Shown piece after piece: positions 8,231 through 19,542 of a stretch of 64,000 nucleotides of DNA. Position 1 is the first letter of the stretch, and each line of letters opens with the position of its first letter. The stretch comes from JANPCX01 sp031431125 (GTDB lineage Bacteria > Pseudomonadota > Gammaproteobacteria > Burkholderiales > Burkholderiaceae_C). The translations under genes were made by a program, and so were the position numbers. Location of the stretch: NCBI GenBank assembly GCA_031431125.1, contig JANPCX010000021.1, positions 1-64,000 on the forward strand. Direction: 5' to 3'. Under the pieces are notes generated by a model that worked only from the letters and a program-made list of their open reading frames with translations, did not search any database and was not told the DNA's origin.

Positions 8231-8590
8231 ATGAACCCATCTTCCATCTCACTGCGTTCGATCACCCTGGCCGCTTTGTGCCTGACCGCATTGGCTGCAC
8301 AACCGGCTCTGGCCCGCGATCGCCAAGCCACCGTCACGGGTACCAACGGCCAAAGCGCCACGCGCAACGTCGCTCGTGTTCAGGGCGATGTGTCGTCGAG
8401 CACGACCGGCGCCCAAGGACAGACGCTGGCTTCGCGCAATGTCGACCGCAGCGCAGGCAGCACAACGTCCAGCGCGACGGGCCCCCAGGGCAATAGCGCC
8501 ACACGTGAGACCACACGGACTGAGACTGGCTCTAGCACCACTGTGACCGGCCCCAACGGTCAGACCGGTTCGGTGGCGATCACGCGCTGA
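8231..8590 (+). CDS. Secreted Gly/Thr/Ser-rich repeat protein, function unknown
   Basis: The 119-residue protein starts with a clear Sec signal peptide (hydrophobic stretch LAALCLTALAAQPALA, cleavage near residue 28). The mature part is about 90 residues of a degenerate repeat with the unit TG-x-x-GQ-x-A-T-R, seen as TGTNGQSATRN, TGAQGQTLASRN, TGPQGNSATRE and TGPNGQTGS. It has no cysteine and looks elongated and hydrophilic. I do not recognise a characterised family. AAAGGA 11 nt upstream of the ATG serves as ribosome binding site. A shorter homologue without signal peptide lies at 12098 on the far side of the two-component genes and shares the leader sequence, so both may answer to that system. 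Downstream genes on the same strand are 36 nt and more away. Confidence 0.75.
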   Translation: MNPSSISLRSITLAALCLTALAAQPALARDRQATVTGTNGQSATRNVARVQGDVSSSTTGAQGQTLASRNVDRSAGSTTSSATGPQGNSATRETTRTETGSSTTVTGPNGQTGSVAITR

Positions 8591-8626
8591 CCGCAGCCCA
8601 TCCCAGCGTCATCACGAGGAATGCCC

Positions 8627-8989
8627 ATGTCCACCACATCCAAGTTCACTCTGATGGTGCTGCTGACGCTTGCGGCCATGGCCGCAAGCGTCAGCTCACA
8701 AGCACAGCCGCTGGCTTTGCATGACAGTACGGTCTTCAAGGCTTGCGGCAACGACCTGCGCAAGCACTGCAGCAAGGTGTCACCCGGTGGCGGGCGCATG
8801 CTGACTTGCCTGCAGCAGCAGGGCGAACAGTTGAGCGCCACCTGTCAAGCGGAACTTCCCAAACTGACGCAATGTCGTCAAGAGATTCAGCGCCTGTGCG
8901 GCGACGGTACACCAGCCCAATGGCGAGTGTGCTTCGAGTCCAAGCAGCAACAGTTCAGCCCCGAGTGCCAGCAGATGGCACCGCGTTGA
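8627..8989 (+). CDS. Secreted cysteine-rich-repeat protein (GLG1-like domain)
   Basis: This 120-residue protein has a signal peptide ending near SSQAQ (about residue 26) and a mature part with eight cysteines in a spacing like the cysteine-rich repeat first seen in Golgi glycoprotein 1: CGNDLRKHC, LTCLQQQ, ATCQ, QCRQEIQRLC, VCFESK and ECQQ. Bacterial copies are periplasmic or surface proteins of unknown role, with the cysteines presumably in disulfides. I chose the ATG at 8627 rather than 8621 because GAGGA at 8616-8620 is then at a normal 6-nt distance. The next gene starts 12 nt after the stop, which suggests co-transcription. Confidence 0.75.
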   Translation: MSTTSKFTLMVLLTLAAMAASVSSQAQPLALHDSTVFKACGNDLRKHCSKVSPGGGRMLTCLQQQGEQLSATCQAELPKLTQCRQEIQRLCGDGTPAQWRVCFESKQQQFSPECQQMAPR

Positions 8990-9001
8990 ATCAAGCACAT
9001 C

Positions 9002-9907
9002 ATGAACCCGACCCAATTGCGTGACGCCATCAATCCAGAGTGGCTGCCATGGCTTGGCGTGCTGCTGGCCGTCCTGCTGGGCGCCGCCACACTGGAGGGC
9101 CTGGTGCTGTCCTGGCGCCGCCCAGGCAGCTATGACTGGCGCGCCTACTTCAGCTCGATCGGCGATGCCGTGTTGCGGCGCATGGTGAATGCCATGGGCT
9201 TGTCGGTCGCGGCGCCGGTGCTGACCTGGGCGTGGCAGCACCGGCTGACAACGCTGCCACTGGACACAGTGACAGCGTTCTTGCTACTGTTCGTCGGCCA
9301 GGAGTTTTGCTACTACTGGTACCACCGCACGGCACACCGCGTGCGCTGGTTCTGGGCCACCCATGCCGTGCATCATTCGCCCAACCAGTTGTCGCTGGCC
9401 ACCGCCGTGCGCTTGGGTGCAACCGGTAATCTCACAGGAACAGCGCTGTTCTTCGCGCCCCTGATCTGGCTCGGTTTTCCACCACTGGCGGTGTTTGCCA
9501 CGCTGGCTTTGAACTTGCTGTACCAGTTTTGGATACACGCGGCCTGGATTCCGAAGCTCTGGGCGCCAATCGAATGGCTGTTCAACACACCGGCGCACCA
9601 CCGTGTTCACCACGCCAGCAACCCCGAGTACCTGGACTGCAACTTTGGCGGCGTGCTGATCGTGTTCGACCGCCTGTTCGGAAGCTTCGTGAGCGAACGT
9701 GCCGACATCACGCTGCGCTACGGCCTGACCACGCCGCTGCACAGCTACAACCCGGTGCGCATCGCCTTGCACGAGTGGATCAATCTGGCGCGTGATCTGG
9801 CAGCAGCGCGCAGTTGGCGGGCCCGTTGGCAGGCGCTGTTCGGCGCGCCCGGTGCGGTCGCTTCAGCCCCACCAGCAGGTGAATCATTCAAGCGACAAGC
9901 ACACTGA
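9002..9907 (+). CDS. Fatty acid hydroxylase/sterol desaturase superfamily membrane protein
   Basis: The 301-residue protein has several membrane segments and the histidine clusters that bind the di-iron centre of this superfamily: YHRTAHRVRWFWATHAVHHS (about residues 106-125, giving HxxxH and HxxHH) and the later AHHRVHH (about 198). Downstream stretches NCNFGG-type (DCNFGGVLIVFDRLFGSF) are also typical. Such enzymes use O2 to hydroxylate or desaturate lipids or carotenoids in the membrane; the substrate here is unknown. It follows the Cys-rich protein by 12 nt and converges with the histidine kinase gene (stop to stop 13 nt). The setting suggests an envelope-lipid modification role, which is inference. 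Confidence 0.85.
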   Translation: MNPTQLRDAINPEWLPWLGVLLAVLLGAATLEGLVLSWRRPGSYDWRAYFSSIGDAVLRRMVNAMGLSVAAPVLTWAWQHRLTTLPLDTVTAFLLLFVGQEFCYYWYHRTAHRVRWFWATHAVHHSPNQLSLATAVRLGATGNLTGTALFFAPLIWLGFPPLAVFATLALNLLYQFWIHAAWIPKLWAPIEWLFNTPAHHRVHHASNPEYLDCNFGGVLIVFDRLFGSFVSERADITLRYGLTTPLHSYNPVRIALHEWINLARDLAAARSWRARWQALFGAPGAVASAPPAGESFKRQAH

Positions 9908-9920
9908 ACGTGTCACCCTG

Positions 9921-11213
9921 TCATTTCCCAGTTTCGCAACGGGGAAGCTGCAACTCCACACGCAACCCGGGCGTCGCATCACTCAACACCAACTTCCCCC
10001 CATGGCGTTTGGCGGTGCGCTGGGCGATGGCCAAACCCAGGCCGGTGCCAGGCGTCAGGCGGCTCGATTCACCGCGCGCGAAGGGCTGCTGCAGGTGTTC
10101 ATGCAAGGCGGGCGCTATACCCGGCCCGTGGTCACGCACCCAGAGCACGGTCGCATCATCATCGCAGCGCAGGCCCAATTCGACGGGCGGGGAACCATGG
10201 CGACGGGCGTTGTCGATGAGGTTGCGCAGCGCCCGCTCCAGCGCCACGCTGCTGGCGGGTTGCAACCACTTTGGGGCGGCTGGCGCTTCAACTAAACGAA
10301 CGTCGGCCTCGGTGTTGACGAGCTCGTGAACCAAGGCGCACAGGTCCACACGGCCGTTGATGGTTTCGTCGTCGGCTCTGGCCATGTCGATGAAACTGCC
10401 GAGCAGGCGATCGGCCACTTGCACGTTCCGCACAATCGCCTCGCGCCGGGATGCCACGCCATCGGCTTCAGGCAGCAACTCAGCGGCCAGGCGGATGCGG
10501 CCCAGCGGTGAGCGCAAGTCGTGGCTGATGGCGGCGAGCATGGTGCGGCGCTCTTCATCTTGATCATGCCGTTGGCGCGCCAGTTCGGCGAACTGCTGTG
10601 ACAGTTCACGCAGTTCCAGCGGCGCTGAGGCATCAACGGCCGCTGGCAGTTGGCCCTCAGCCTCAAAACGCCGCATGGCCTGGCTCAGCTCGGCCACCGG
10701 CCGCAAGACACGCCGACTCAACCACCAGGCACCAACCAACACCGCCAGCAATCCGATGGCGAAAGCGAGGGTGCCACGCTCGCGCAGATCGATGCCTTCA
10801 AACTCACCACGCACACCCACCCAGCGCGTCTGGCTGCCCTGCTCTATTTCGAGCCAAGTGATGGCGTCCCCTGTACGGCCACTGACCCGCACCGCCACCA
10901 CAGGCACACCTTGATGGCGCAAGGCCGTGGCCAAGGTTTTGAACCCTGGGTAGACGGGCAAGGTCACCGAATCCGTGGGAGGTGGCCCCGGCAACAAGGC
11001 CACAGTGCTGGGCACCACAGCGTTGTGCGGCAAGGTGGTTTGGCTATTCAACACAGGTGCCAAAGCCGCGGCCCACAGGGGTGCAGTGGCCCGTGCCATG
11101 GTTTGTGACTGCTGGCGCATGGCAAAGAGACCAAACAGCAGCACCACCAGCAATACCAAAACGCCCTGCAGCAAGAGCACGCGAGCGAACAAGGTGCCGA
11201 ACCAACGCCTCAT
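9921..11213 (-). CDS. Two-component sensor histidine kinase (EnvZ/CpxA-like)
   Basis: The 430-residue kinase has two transmembrane segments (about residues 10-32 and 150-166) around a periplasmic sensor domain of about 115 residues, then a HAMP linker (LSRRVLRPVAELSQAMRRFE), a HisKA dimerisation domain with the phosphorylated histidine in AAISHDLRSPLGR (about 237) and an ATPase domain with N box (LIDNARRHG), G1 (VRDHGPGIAP) and G2 (GTGLGLAIAQR). Its start overlaps the response regulator stop by 4 nt, so the two are made together. It sits in the middle of an envelope-protein cluster and probably senses an envelope signal. Confidence 0.92.
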   Translation of the reverse strand: MRRWFGTLFARVLLLQGVLVLLVVLLFGLFAMRQQSQTMARATAPLWAAALAPVLNSQTTLPHNAVVPSTVALLPGPPPTDSVTLPVYPGFKTLATALRHQGVPVVAVRVSGRTGDAITWLEIEQGSQTRWVGVRGEFEGIDLRERGTLAFAIGLLAVLVGAWWLSRRVLRPVAELSQAMRRFEAEGQLPAAVDASAPLELRELSQQFAELARQRHDQDEERRTMLAAISHDLRSPLGRIRLAAELLPEADGVASRREAIVRNVQVADRLLGSFIDMARADDETINGRVDLCALVHELVNTEADVRLVEAPAAPKWLQPASSVALERALRNLIDNARRHGSPPVELGLRCDDDATVLWVRDHGPGIAPALHEHLQQPFARGESSRLTPGTGLGLAIAQRTAKRHGGKLVLSDATPGLRVELQLPRCETGK

Positions 11214-11917
11214 GAGCTGCGGCCCGTGAACACATAGCCCTCGCCGCGCACGGTCTCGATCCAGTCGGCACCGCCGGGCGCGGCGCTGAGTTTTTTGCGC
11301 AGGCGCGCCACTTGCACATCCACCGCTCGGTCCAGCGGCATGTAGCCGCCCGGTTGCACGGCGGCACTCAAGGCTTCACGGGTGACAGTCAACCCAGGCT
11401 GGGCCGCCAGCGCGGCCAGCAGCTTGAATTCTGTCGAGGTCAGGGACAACACCACCCCAGCGCAGGTCACACGGCGACCCAGCAAATCAATGGCCAGTTC
11501 ACCGAAACGCAGCACGGTGCGGCGGTCGGCCGAGCGACGGCGGCGCGCCAGAGCGCGCACCCGAGCCACGAGCTCACGTGGTTCGAAGGGTTTGCCCAGG
11601 TAGTCGTCGGCGCCAATCTCCAGGCCCAAAACACGGTCGATGGGGTCGCCCCGCGCGGTGAGCATCAGGATGGGCAGGTCTACAGCTTCCGTGCGCAAGC
11701 GGCGGCACAGGTCCAGGCCGTTGGCGTCGGGCAGCATCACGTCGAGCAGCAAAACGTCCGGCATTTCGTTTTGCAAGGCAGCCCAAGCAGCGCTGCCACT
11801 GGCAGCGTGGGTGGTGTGCATGCCTTCGCGCTGCAACAGGGCGGCGACCATGTCGGCCAGCTCCGTGTCATCGTCGACCAGCAGGATGTTCAGTGGTTCG
11901 TGTGCGGGTGTTTTCAT
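11210..11917 (-). CDS. OmpR/PhoB-family response regulator
   Basis: The 235-residue regulator has an N-terminal receiver domain with the acidic pocket (LLVDDDTE, about residues 12-18), phosphoacceptor Asp59 in LLLDVMLP and lysine in GKPFEPREL, then a C-terminal winged-helix DNA-binding domain ending RLRKKLSAAPGG and GEGYVF. I start it at the ATG at 11917; the longer frame to 11959 adds 14 residues without homology. The gene is divergent from the repeat-protein gene at 12098, and a direct repeat (CCATGTTT at 11956-11963, GCATGTTT at 11982-11989) lies in the shared 180-nt gap, where OmpR-type regulators often bind. Autoregulation and control of the neighbouring genes are therefore plausible. 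Confidence 0.92.
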   Translation of the reverse strand: MKTPAHEPLNILLVDDDTELADMVAALLQREGMHTTHAASGSAAWAALQNEMPDVLLLDVMLPDANGLDLCRRLRTEAVDLPILMLTARGDPIDRVLGLEIGADDYLGKPFEPRELVARVRALARRRRSADRRTVLRFGELAIDLLGRRVTCAGVVLSLTSTEFKLLAALAAQPGLTVTREALSAAVQPGGYMPLDRAVDVQVARLRKKLSAAPGGADWIETVRGEGYVFTGRSS

Positions 11918-12000
11918 GGTGATGCAGTGTAAGGATTGCGATGCAACCGGGGCCGCCATGTTTCAGCGCTGACATGAATCGGCATGTTTTGACAACCACC

Positions 12001-12097
12001 GAAGCCGGGGATCGCAGTGCAATGGCATTCATCAACAACAACCCAGGAACGTAGAAACATCGCCGATGAAATCAACCCACCTTCAAAGGAGTGCAGC
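12001..12097 (+). promoter_or_regulatory. Conserved leader/promoter region, copy 2
   Basis: Matches copy 1 (8131-8230) in two blocks with identical 28-nt spacing: 12001-12033 (27 of 33 identical) and from 12062 to the ribosome binding site AAAGGAG at 12085-12091. A TTGACA hexamer lies at 11989-11994, but its distance to the shared block differs from copy 1. The region between 11918 and 12097 must also hold the promoter of the divergent regulator gene. Confidence 0.6.
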
Positions 12098-12415
12098 ATG
12101 ACCAGTTTTTCCACCGCGTTTTCCGGCACCGGCCACCAAACCACCCTCGTCGGCGGTCACGGCAGCGGCTTCGTTCACACCGTGAACCGCAACAGAGGCG
12201 ACGTCTCGGCCAGCACCACCAACCTCAAGGGCGATACGGTGGCAACGTTCCAAGCCAACCGCAGCCAAGGCCACAGCGATGCCGCCATCGCCGGACCGTT
12301 GGGCGGCACCGCCACGTCACAAGCCACCTGGAGCCTCGGCCAAATCGACGCGTCCATCACCGGGCCGCCGCGCCATACCAGCACATTTGAATACAACCGA
12401 TCGAACGGACCCTGA
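12098..12415 (+). CDS. Repeat protein related to the secreted protein at 8231, no signal peptide
   Basis: The 105-residue product has the same kind of imperfect repeat as the 8231 protein: GDVSASTTNLKGDTVATFQANRS, then GPLGGTATSQATWS, then TGPPRHTSTFEYNRS. Aligned to the first protein, GDVSSSTTGAQGQT and SASTTNLKGDT correspond, so the genes look like diverged copies. Unlike the first, it begins with MTSFSTAFSGTGHQ and lacks a hydrophobic leader, so it is either cytoplasmic or has lost its export signal. The ATG at 12098 is chosen because AAAGGAG lies 6 nt upstream. The shared leader suggests common control. Function is unknown. Confidence 0.65.
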   Translation: MTSFSTAFSGTGHQTTLVGGHGSGFVHTVNRNRGDVSASTTNLKGDTVATFQANRSQGHSDAAIAGPLGGTATSQATWSLGQIDASITGPPRHTSTFEYNRSNGP

Positions 12416-12488
12416 GCGCCACGTTGACCGGTCCGAAAGCCAACGCCATCGACGGTTGATGGTCGATCCCCTGAAAAGCCCACCCGCC

Positions 12489-12516
12489 GGCGATGGCCGG
12501 CAGGGGGGCCATCGCC
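12489..12516. terminator. Strong hairpin after the repeat-protein gene
   Basis: GGCGATGGCC at 12489-12498 pairs perfectly with GGCCATCGCC at 12507-12516 around an 8-nt loop. It lies 73 nt after the stop at 12415. No T run follows, so it may be a transcript end stabiliser or a Rho-independent terminator of weak type. Confidence 0.4.
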
Positions 12517-12643
12517 CGCCAAGCCCGGTGCAGGCTTAAGCCGGCGCTGCAGCCAAAAAAACGCGCCTGTTTATCACCCACCTCCGAGAGTTCGCCATGA
12601 ATCAACCACGTTTCCCGACCCCCCTGCACTGGCCCTGACCCTG

Positions 12644-13618
12644 TTGTGCGTTGCCGCGTTGACCGCCTGCGGCGGCGGGGGCAGCGATGCGGGCAGCACA
12701 ACCAGCGCAGGCACCAGCGCTGAAGAAGCCACAGCGCTGGCTGCCAACGCGACACAGATAAACGAAAGCGCCACCTCGGCACTCGACATGAGTGTGCTCG
12801 CGGCGCAGTCCCTAATCACCACGCAGTCCGTCGCAACCTCGAAAGCATCCAACGAGCATGCGCTCTCGTCCACCGGTGGCGAAAACGCCCAGCCTGCGGC
12901 CGTCACCAGCGTGCCGGTGACCTGCCTAGGCGGCGGCAGCGCCACACTGACAATCACTGGCGGCACTGCGCAGAGTGTGCTCAACGGCCAGCTCGACACG
13001 GGCGAGGTCTACCAGCTCAGTTTCGCGGCCTGCCGCAGTGCAGCGGGTGCGGCCTCGATCAACGGCTCACTCGCAATGACGGTGCAGACGGCCACCGCCA
13101 CCGAGCTCTCGCTCGGGCTGGTGGCAAACAGCCTCAGCGTGGCCTTGCCCCAGGGCAGCGTCACCTTGACCGGCAGCACCACCAGCCAGATGACGCTGGC
13201 CACGCTCGCCAATGGCAGCCAACAGCTGACCAGCCGCTTCATCTCGCCTGGCGTGACGCTCGCAACGCGCTTTAACGGCCGCAGCAGTGTCTTCACGCTG
13301 AGCGCGGCCGACATGACACGCCAGAGCGTGTGGCTACTCGGGCTTCCCGTGTCGAGCAGCACCAATGGCAGGTTCACCCTGGCGGCGACGCTGCCGAACG
13401 GCGCTTTCAACTACACAGTGAGCACGCAAGGAAGCGTGAGTTACTCGGCCATCGGTGTACCCACCGCCGGGACGTGGATGGTCACGCTGCCGAGCACGCT
13501 GCTGCGTGTGACAGTCGTCAACGCGACGGCCACCATCACCGTCGACGACGGCAAGGACGGCACGATCGACCGCACCGTCACCGTCCCGGTGACGCGGCTG
13601 CTGAGCGAGGCGGGTTGA
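12644..13618 (+). pseudogene. Probable lipoprotein with a 1-nt frameshift in its signal peptide
   Basis: The open frame from 12644 (TTG) gives 324 residues, starting inside a lipoprotein signal: LLCVAALTAC followed by GGGG, a typical lipobox. The natural start seems to be the ATG at 12597, preceded by GAGAG, but that frame stops after 13 codons (MNQPRFPTPLHWP). One extra C in the six-C run at 12619-12624 would join the two into MNQPRFPTPPALALTLLCVA and so on, a complete lipoprotein leader. The body is rich in Thr, Ser, Ala and small residues and looks beta-stranded; I recognise no family. Either the gene is broken, phase-variable, or the base call is wrong. It is downstream of the two-component cluster. 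Confidence 0.65.
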
Positions 13619-13894
13619 GTCCGACCGCTGACTTGATGCCGTTGCCGGCCTGCTTCTAATTGCGTGGCAACGGCACGTTACGACAAAAGGTAGGCCCTAT
13701 GGTTTCCACCTCTTTGCGCTGCCGCGCAGACTCCTAGGTGGCGGATCTGAAGATGGCAGTTTGATGTAGCGTCATCGGTCAGCGATGCGGCTGGCTGGCT
13801 CTGACTGCTACGCGGTTCGTCGCTCCAGCAGTGGGTCTCACGCTTGGTCACGGCCTGGGTGGGAAGACAGTGATCTGCCTCACGATAGGAGCGG

Positions 13895-14395
13895 CTATCG
13901 GCGAGACAGCAACTCACGCAAGGACTTGATACGCGCCGCATCTGTGGCGGCGGGCACAAAACGCTGGGGATGATCGGCCAGGTAGACGTCTGCCTGCTCC
14001 CCAGGCCTCTTGCGCAGCAGCCACAGACCCGTATCACCAACACGGTAGTGAAGGTCGCTGCTCGAGCGCGGTGCGTCGAGCGCAGGCAGCGCAACCAGCA
14101 CACGCGTTGTCGCGCCAGGTCCTTTGAGCACTTCGCTGACCGCAACCACCCCGGCGTTGGGCATGGCCGCGGCGCCGCCTGCCGATGGTGTGGCCGGTCC
14201 CTGCCAAGTACCCATCACGATCAGATCAGAGTGCAGTAACAGTTCCGCGTCGCTCATCTTGACCCACATGGCCAACGCCCCCCCGCCAAACACCACACCC
14301 CAAACGAGGGCGGCGACCAGCGCCGCACGAACAAAAAAGCCCGGTGCGGGCGCATGCGCCCGCACCAGCTTTGCATGGGGCCTGTTGCGGAACAA
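13895..14395 (-). CDS. Small membrane-anchored protein of unknown function
   Basis: The 166-residue product has one N-terminal transmembrane segment (about residues 22-44, FFVRAALVAALVWGVVFGGGALAMW) followed by MSDAELLLHSDLIVMGTWQG, a pattern seen in short periplasmic proteins whose function is unknown. The rest is probably a small beta-rich periplasmic domain (VGDTGLWLLRKRPGE). The first codon is TTG at 14395; a GTG at 14365 is an alternative. It starts 7 nt after the stop of the PEP-CTERM metalloprotease, so the two are co-transcribed and may work together. The 276 nt between its stop and the lipoprotein gene hold nothing convincing. Confidence 0.65.
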   Translation of the reverse strand: MFRNRPHAKLVRAHAPAPGFFVRAALVAALVWGVVFGGGALAMWVKMSDAELLLHSDLIVMGTWQGPATPSAGGAAAMPNAGVVAVSEVLKGPGATTRVLVALPALDAPRSSSDLHYRVGDTGLWLLRKRPGEQADVYLADHPQRFVPAATDAARIKSLRELLSRR

Positions 14396-14402
14396 ATGGG
14401 CT

Positions 14403-15137
14403 TCAGCGTGCAGCGCGGCGGCTGCGGAGCGACAAACCCGCCAGCGCCACGCCGAGCAAGGCCAGCGTACCTGGTTCTGGAACCGTTGTTGTCACCGGCG
14501 CGCCGTAGATGAACTGCATTCCAGCGATGTCATCGGCCTGGGGTCCTAGGAAGGCTTCCGAGTAGAAGGAGTTCATCAAGGAGTTGGGCACGTTGGAGTG
14601 CTCAAGTCCCAGCGCATGTCCAAGTTCGTGTGCGACCACGGTGAAAATATCGATGCCCGAGCCCATCTGGCTGAGAACCCAATTCTCTGAACTATCGAGG
14701 TGGATATCACCGGCGCCAGAGCTGCCGTTGACGGGTGGGAAAAAGCCATGCGCAAGGGTACCTCCGGGGCCATCGAAGGCGTGTCCACCGATGCGGATGT
14801 CAGCGTTGCTACCGGGGGCGTTGAAGGCAACACCGTTGTCGACTGGCACAAATACGAAGGTGAGGTTGGCCACTGCCGACCACGCGTCGAAGGCAGCCCG
14901 GATTTGGCTATCAAAGCCAGACGGCATGAAACTGGCCAGAGAAGAAATCGTGCATCCAAAAAACTCGATATCGCAACTTGTACCCGTGTTCATGTAGCTC
15001 CAAGTGACCGTCGCGCCGGTCCCCATCGTTGGGCTACCCCATTTGCCTGGTGTGGTGGGTCCGATCACATAAGCCGACGCCGTCATCGGCAAAACAAGCG
15101 TCGCGAGCAAGGCCAACCGACTCAAAAAATTTTTCAT
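14403..15137 (-). CDS. Matrixin-type zinc metalloprotease with PEP-CTERM sorting signal
   Basis: The 244-residue protein has a Sec signal peptide (LALLATLVLPMTASA), a metzincin zinc site VVAHELGHALGLEHS (HExxHxxGxxH, about residues 168-181), a downstream methionine region (SLMNSFYSE) typical of matrixins, and a C-terminal PEP-CTERM tripartite signal: VPEPGT, hydrophobic LALLGVALAGLSL, then RSRRAAR. PEP-CTERM proteins are processed by an exosortase in exopolysaccharide-producing bacteria; the exosortase is not in this window. GGAGG lies just upstream of the ATG (15137). It probably acts outside the cell or at the surface after sorting. Confidence 0.9.
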   Translation of the reverse strand: MKNFLSRLALLATLVLPMTASAYVIGPTTPGKWGSPTMGTGATVTWSYMNTGTSCDIEFFGCTISSLASFMPSGFDSQIRAAFDAWSAVANLTFVFVPVDNGVAFNAPGSNADIRIGGHAFDGPGGTLAHGFFPPVNGSSGAGDIHLDSSENWVLSQMGSGIDIFTVVAHELGHALGLEHSNVPNSLMNSFYSEAFLGPQADDIAGMQFIYGAPVTTTVPEPGTLALLGVALAGLSLRSRRAAR

Positions 15138-15674
15138 TTTTCCTCCCGGGATTTTTGGATGTAAGTAAGTGTCAATTGCAGCCTATCGTCATAGGTGAAA
15201 GGCTGGGCGCACCAAGCAAATTGCGTACCCGCGCGCATTCAAAACACGGGTATAGACATCATGTTCCCCATGAGAAATCGATCGAAAACTTCTGCTGGAC
15301 TGGCTGTCAGCGCGGGAGACTTTGGCAATACATGTAAACAGATTCGACATGAGGTCAAGCGTCAACAGGCTCTTGATCGAACGACTGAGACCCGCGTTGC
15401 ACCCGCATCGAGAGACCGATCTTCGAGGGCTTTGCGTATCAAGTCGTAACGCAGGCCTCGGCTTTTGCTTTCGTGCAGAAGCATTTGGTCGGCATGCGCG
15501 GCGGTGTTTGCATCCATACACTCGACAACCGCGTGGCTCACTTCCACGCAATGCCCAAGGGGTCGCCACCTATAATTTCCCACTCTGCAGCGCCCTGCTC
15601 ACCATGCACCACGGCGCCATCGCGCAACCAGCCCACCGTGGTGTTGCCCCCTCTTGCTCCCACCCCATCGCCTC
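15138..15674. other. Long intergenic region upstream of valS
   Basis: These 537 nt separate the divergent metalloprotease and valS genes. Short open frames on both strands have no ribosome binding site and no family resemblance that I can see. A perfect TATAAT at 15571-15576 is a good -10 hexamer for valS, leaving a leader of about 95 nt, but no convincing -35 hexamer lies 16-18 nt upstream of it. Confidence 0.4.
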
Positions 15675-18497
<2,823 letters not shown>

Positions 18498-19542
18498 ACG
18501 AGCAGGCTGGGGCGTCAAGAGTTGATCCAGGCGTCGGGCCACTTCCCAACCGGCGCGCTGCCAGGCGTCTAAGGTGCGCGCGGCAAGCTGGTTGCTCAAT
18601 TGAACCTGCGGCAAAGCGGCCAAGGCTTTGACATCCGCATCGGCACTCTCGTTGACCACCGTGGCACCGTCGAGCCAAGCGGCGGCCAGCATGCCACTGC
18701 TGAGCGAGCGGGTGAGCGCGGGCAGAGGCAACACGGACAGAGGTGAGGTGCTCACCCACACTTGGTGTCGTTTGCAAAAACGCATCAGGTGTTCGTTCAG
18801 GCACGGGCCCTGACCGCTTGACCACTGGATGCACAGCGCATCGGCCTGTTGCAGCAAGGTCTGTTGTGTCAGGTGGGTGATTCCCCAGCGCGACCACACG
18901 GCATCCTCGGAGGGCAATTCAGGATCCCAGCCCACCACCTTGGCGCCCATGCTGGCAAGCCACTGCGCCAGCGGCTTAGACGCCCTTGACAGACCAAGTA
19001 AGCCAACGGTGCTGCCACCGAGCTCACGGCCCATCCAATGGCCGTTCACACTCGCAGCTGGGACTTTGCGCAGCAAGGACAGCATGCTGCTCAGCATGAA
19101 CTCCGCCTGCGCGCGTGAGCCGGACAAGCTGCTGCCGACGGAGAGCACCCCTGCCTGCTCGCAGGCTACGCGCTCATGCGCATCGATTGAATCGCTCATG
19201 CGGCCCAACACGCGCAACACAGGGGCTTGCAACAACCATGCGCTGTCCACTTTGATGCTGCTGGGCAGCACCGCGGCCTCTACGTCGTGCAAGGCCAAAC
19301 GCAGTCCCCGCGCATCGGCGGCCAGCTCGGGGGCAAAACGTGTGCTGTAGCGAGAAGCCAACCAGTCCAGAACGTCTTTTTCTAGTTTTTCTACGATCAA
19401 CAATTTCATGGAAACAAGGCGCCCAGGCAAGAAAAAGACTTCGGTGTGTCAATCCTTCCAACCGGACTACACATCCAGTCACTCACGAGACACGGGGCAA
19501 TGTCAAAATCGCCCCTTCAAACGAAGCCTTGATTGTAAGCAA

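Noticed and set aside
15189..15583. Open frames on both strands in the region upstream of valS
   Set aside because: None has a ribosome binding site or recognisable motif, and they overlap each other on opposite strands.
15571..15674. T-box or other tRNA-sensing leader before valS
   Set aside because: The leader is under 100 nt, has no T-box sequence, and such leaders are not expected in betaproteobacteria.
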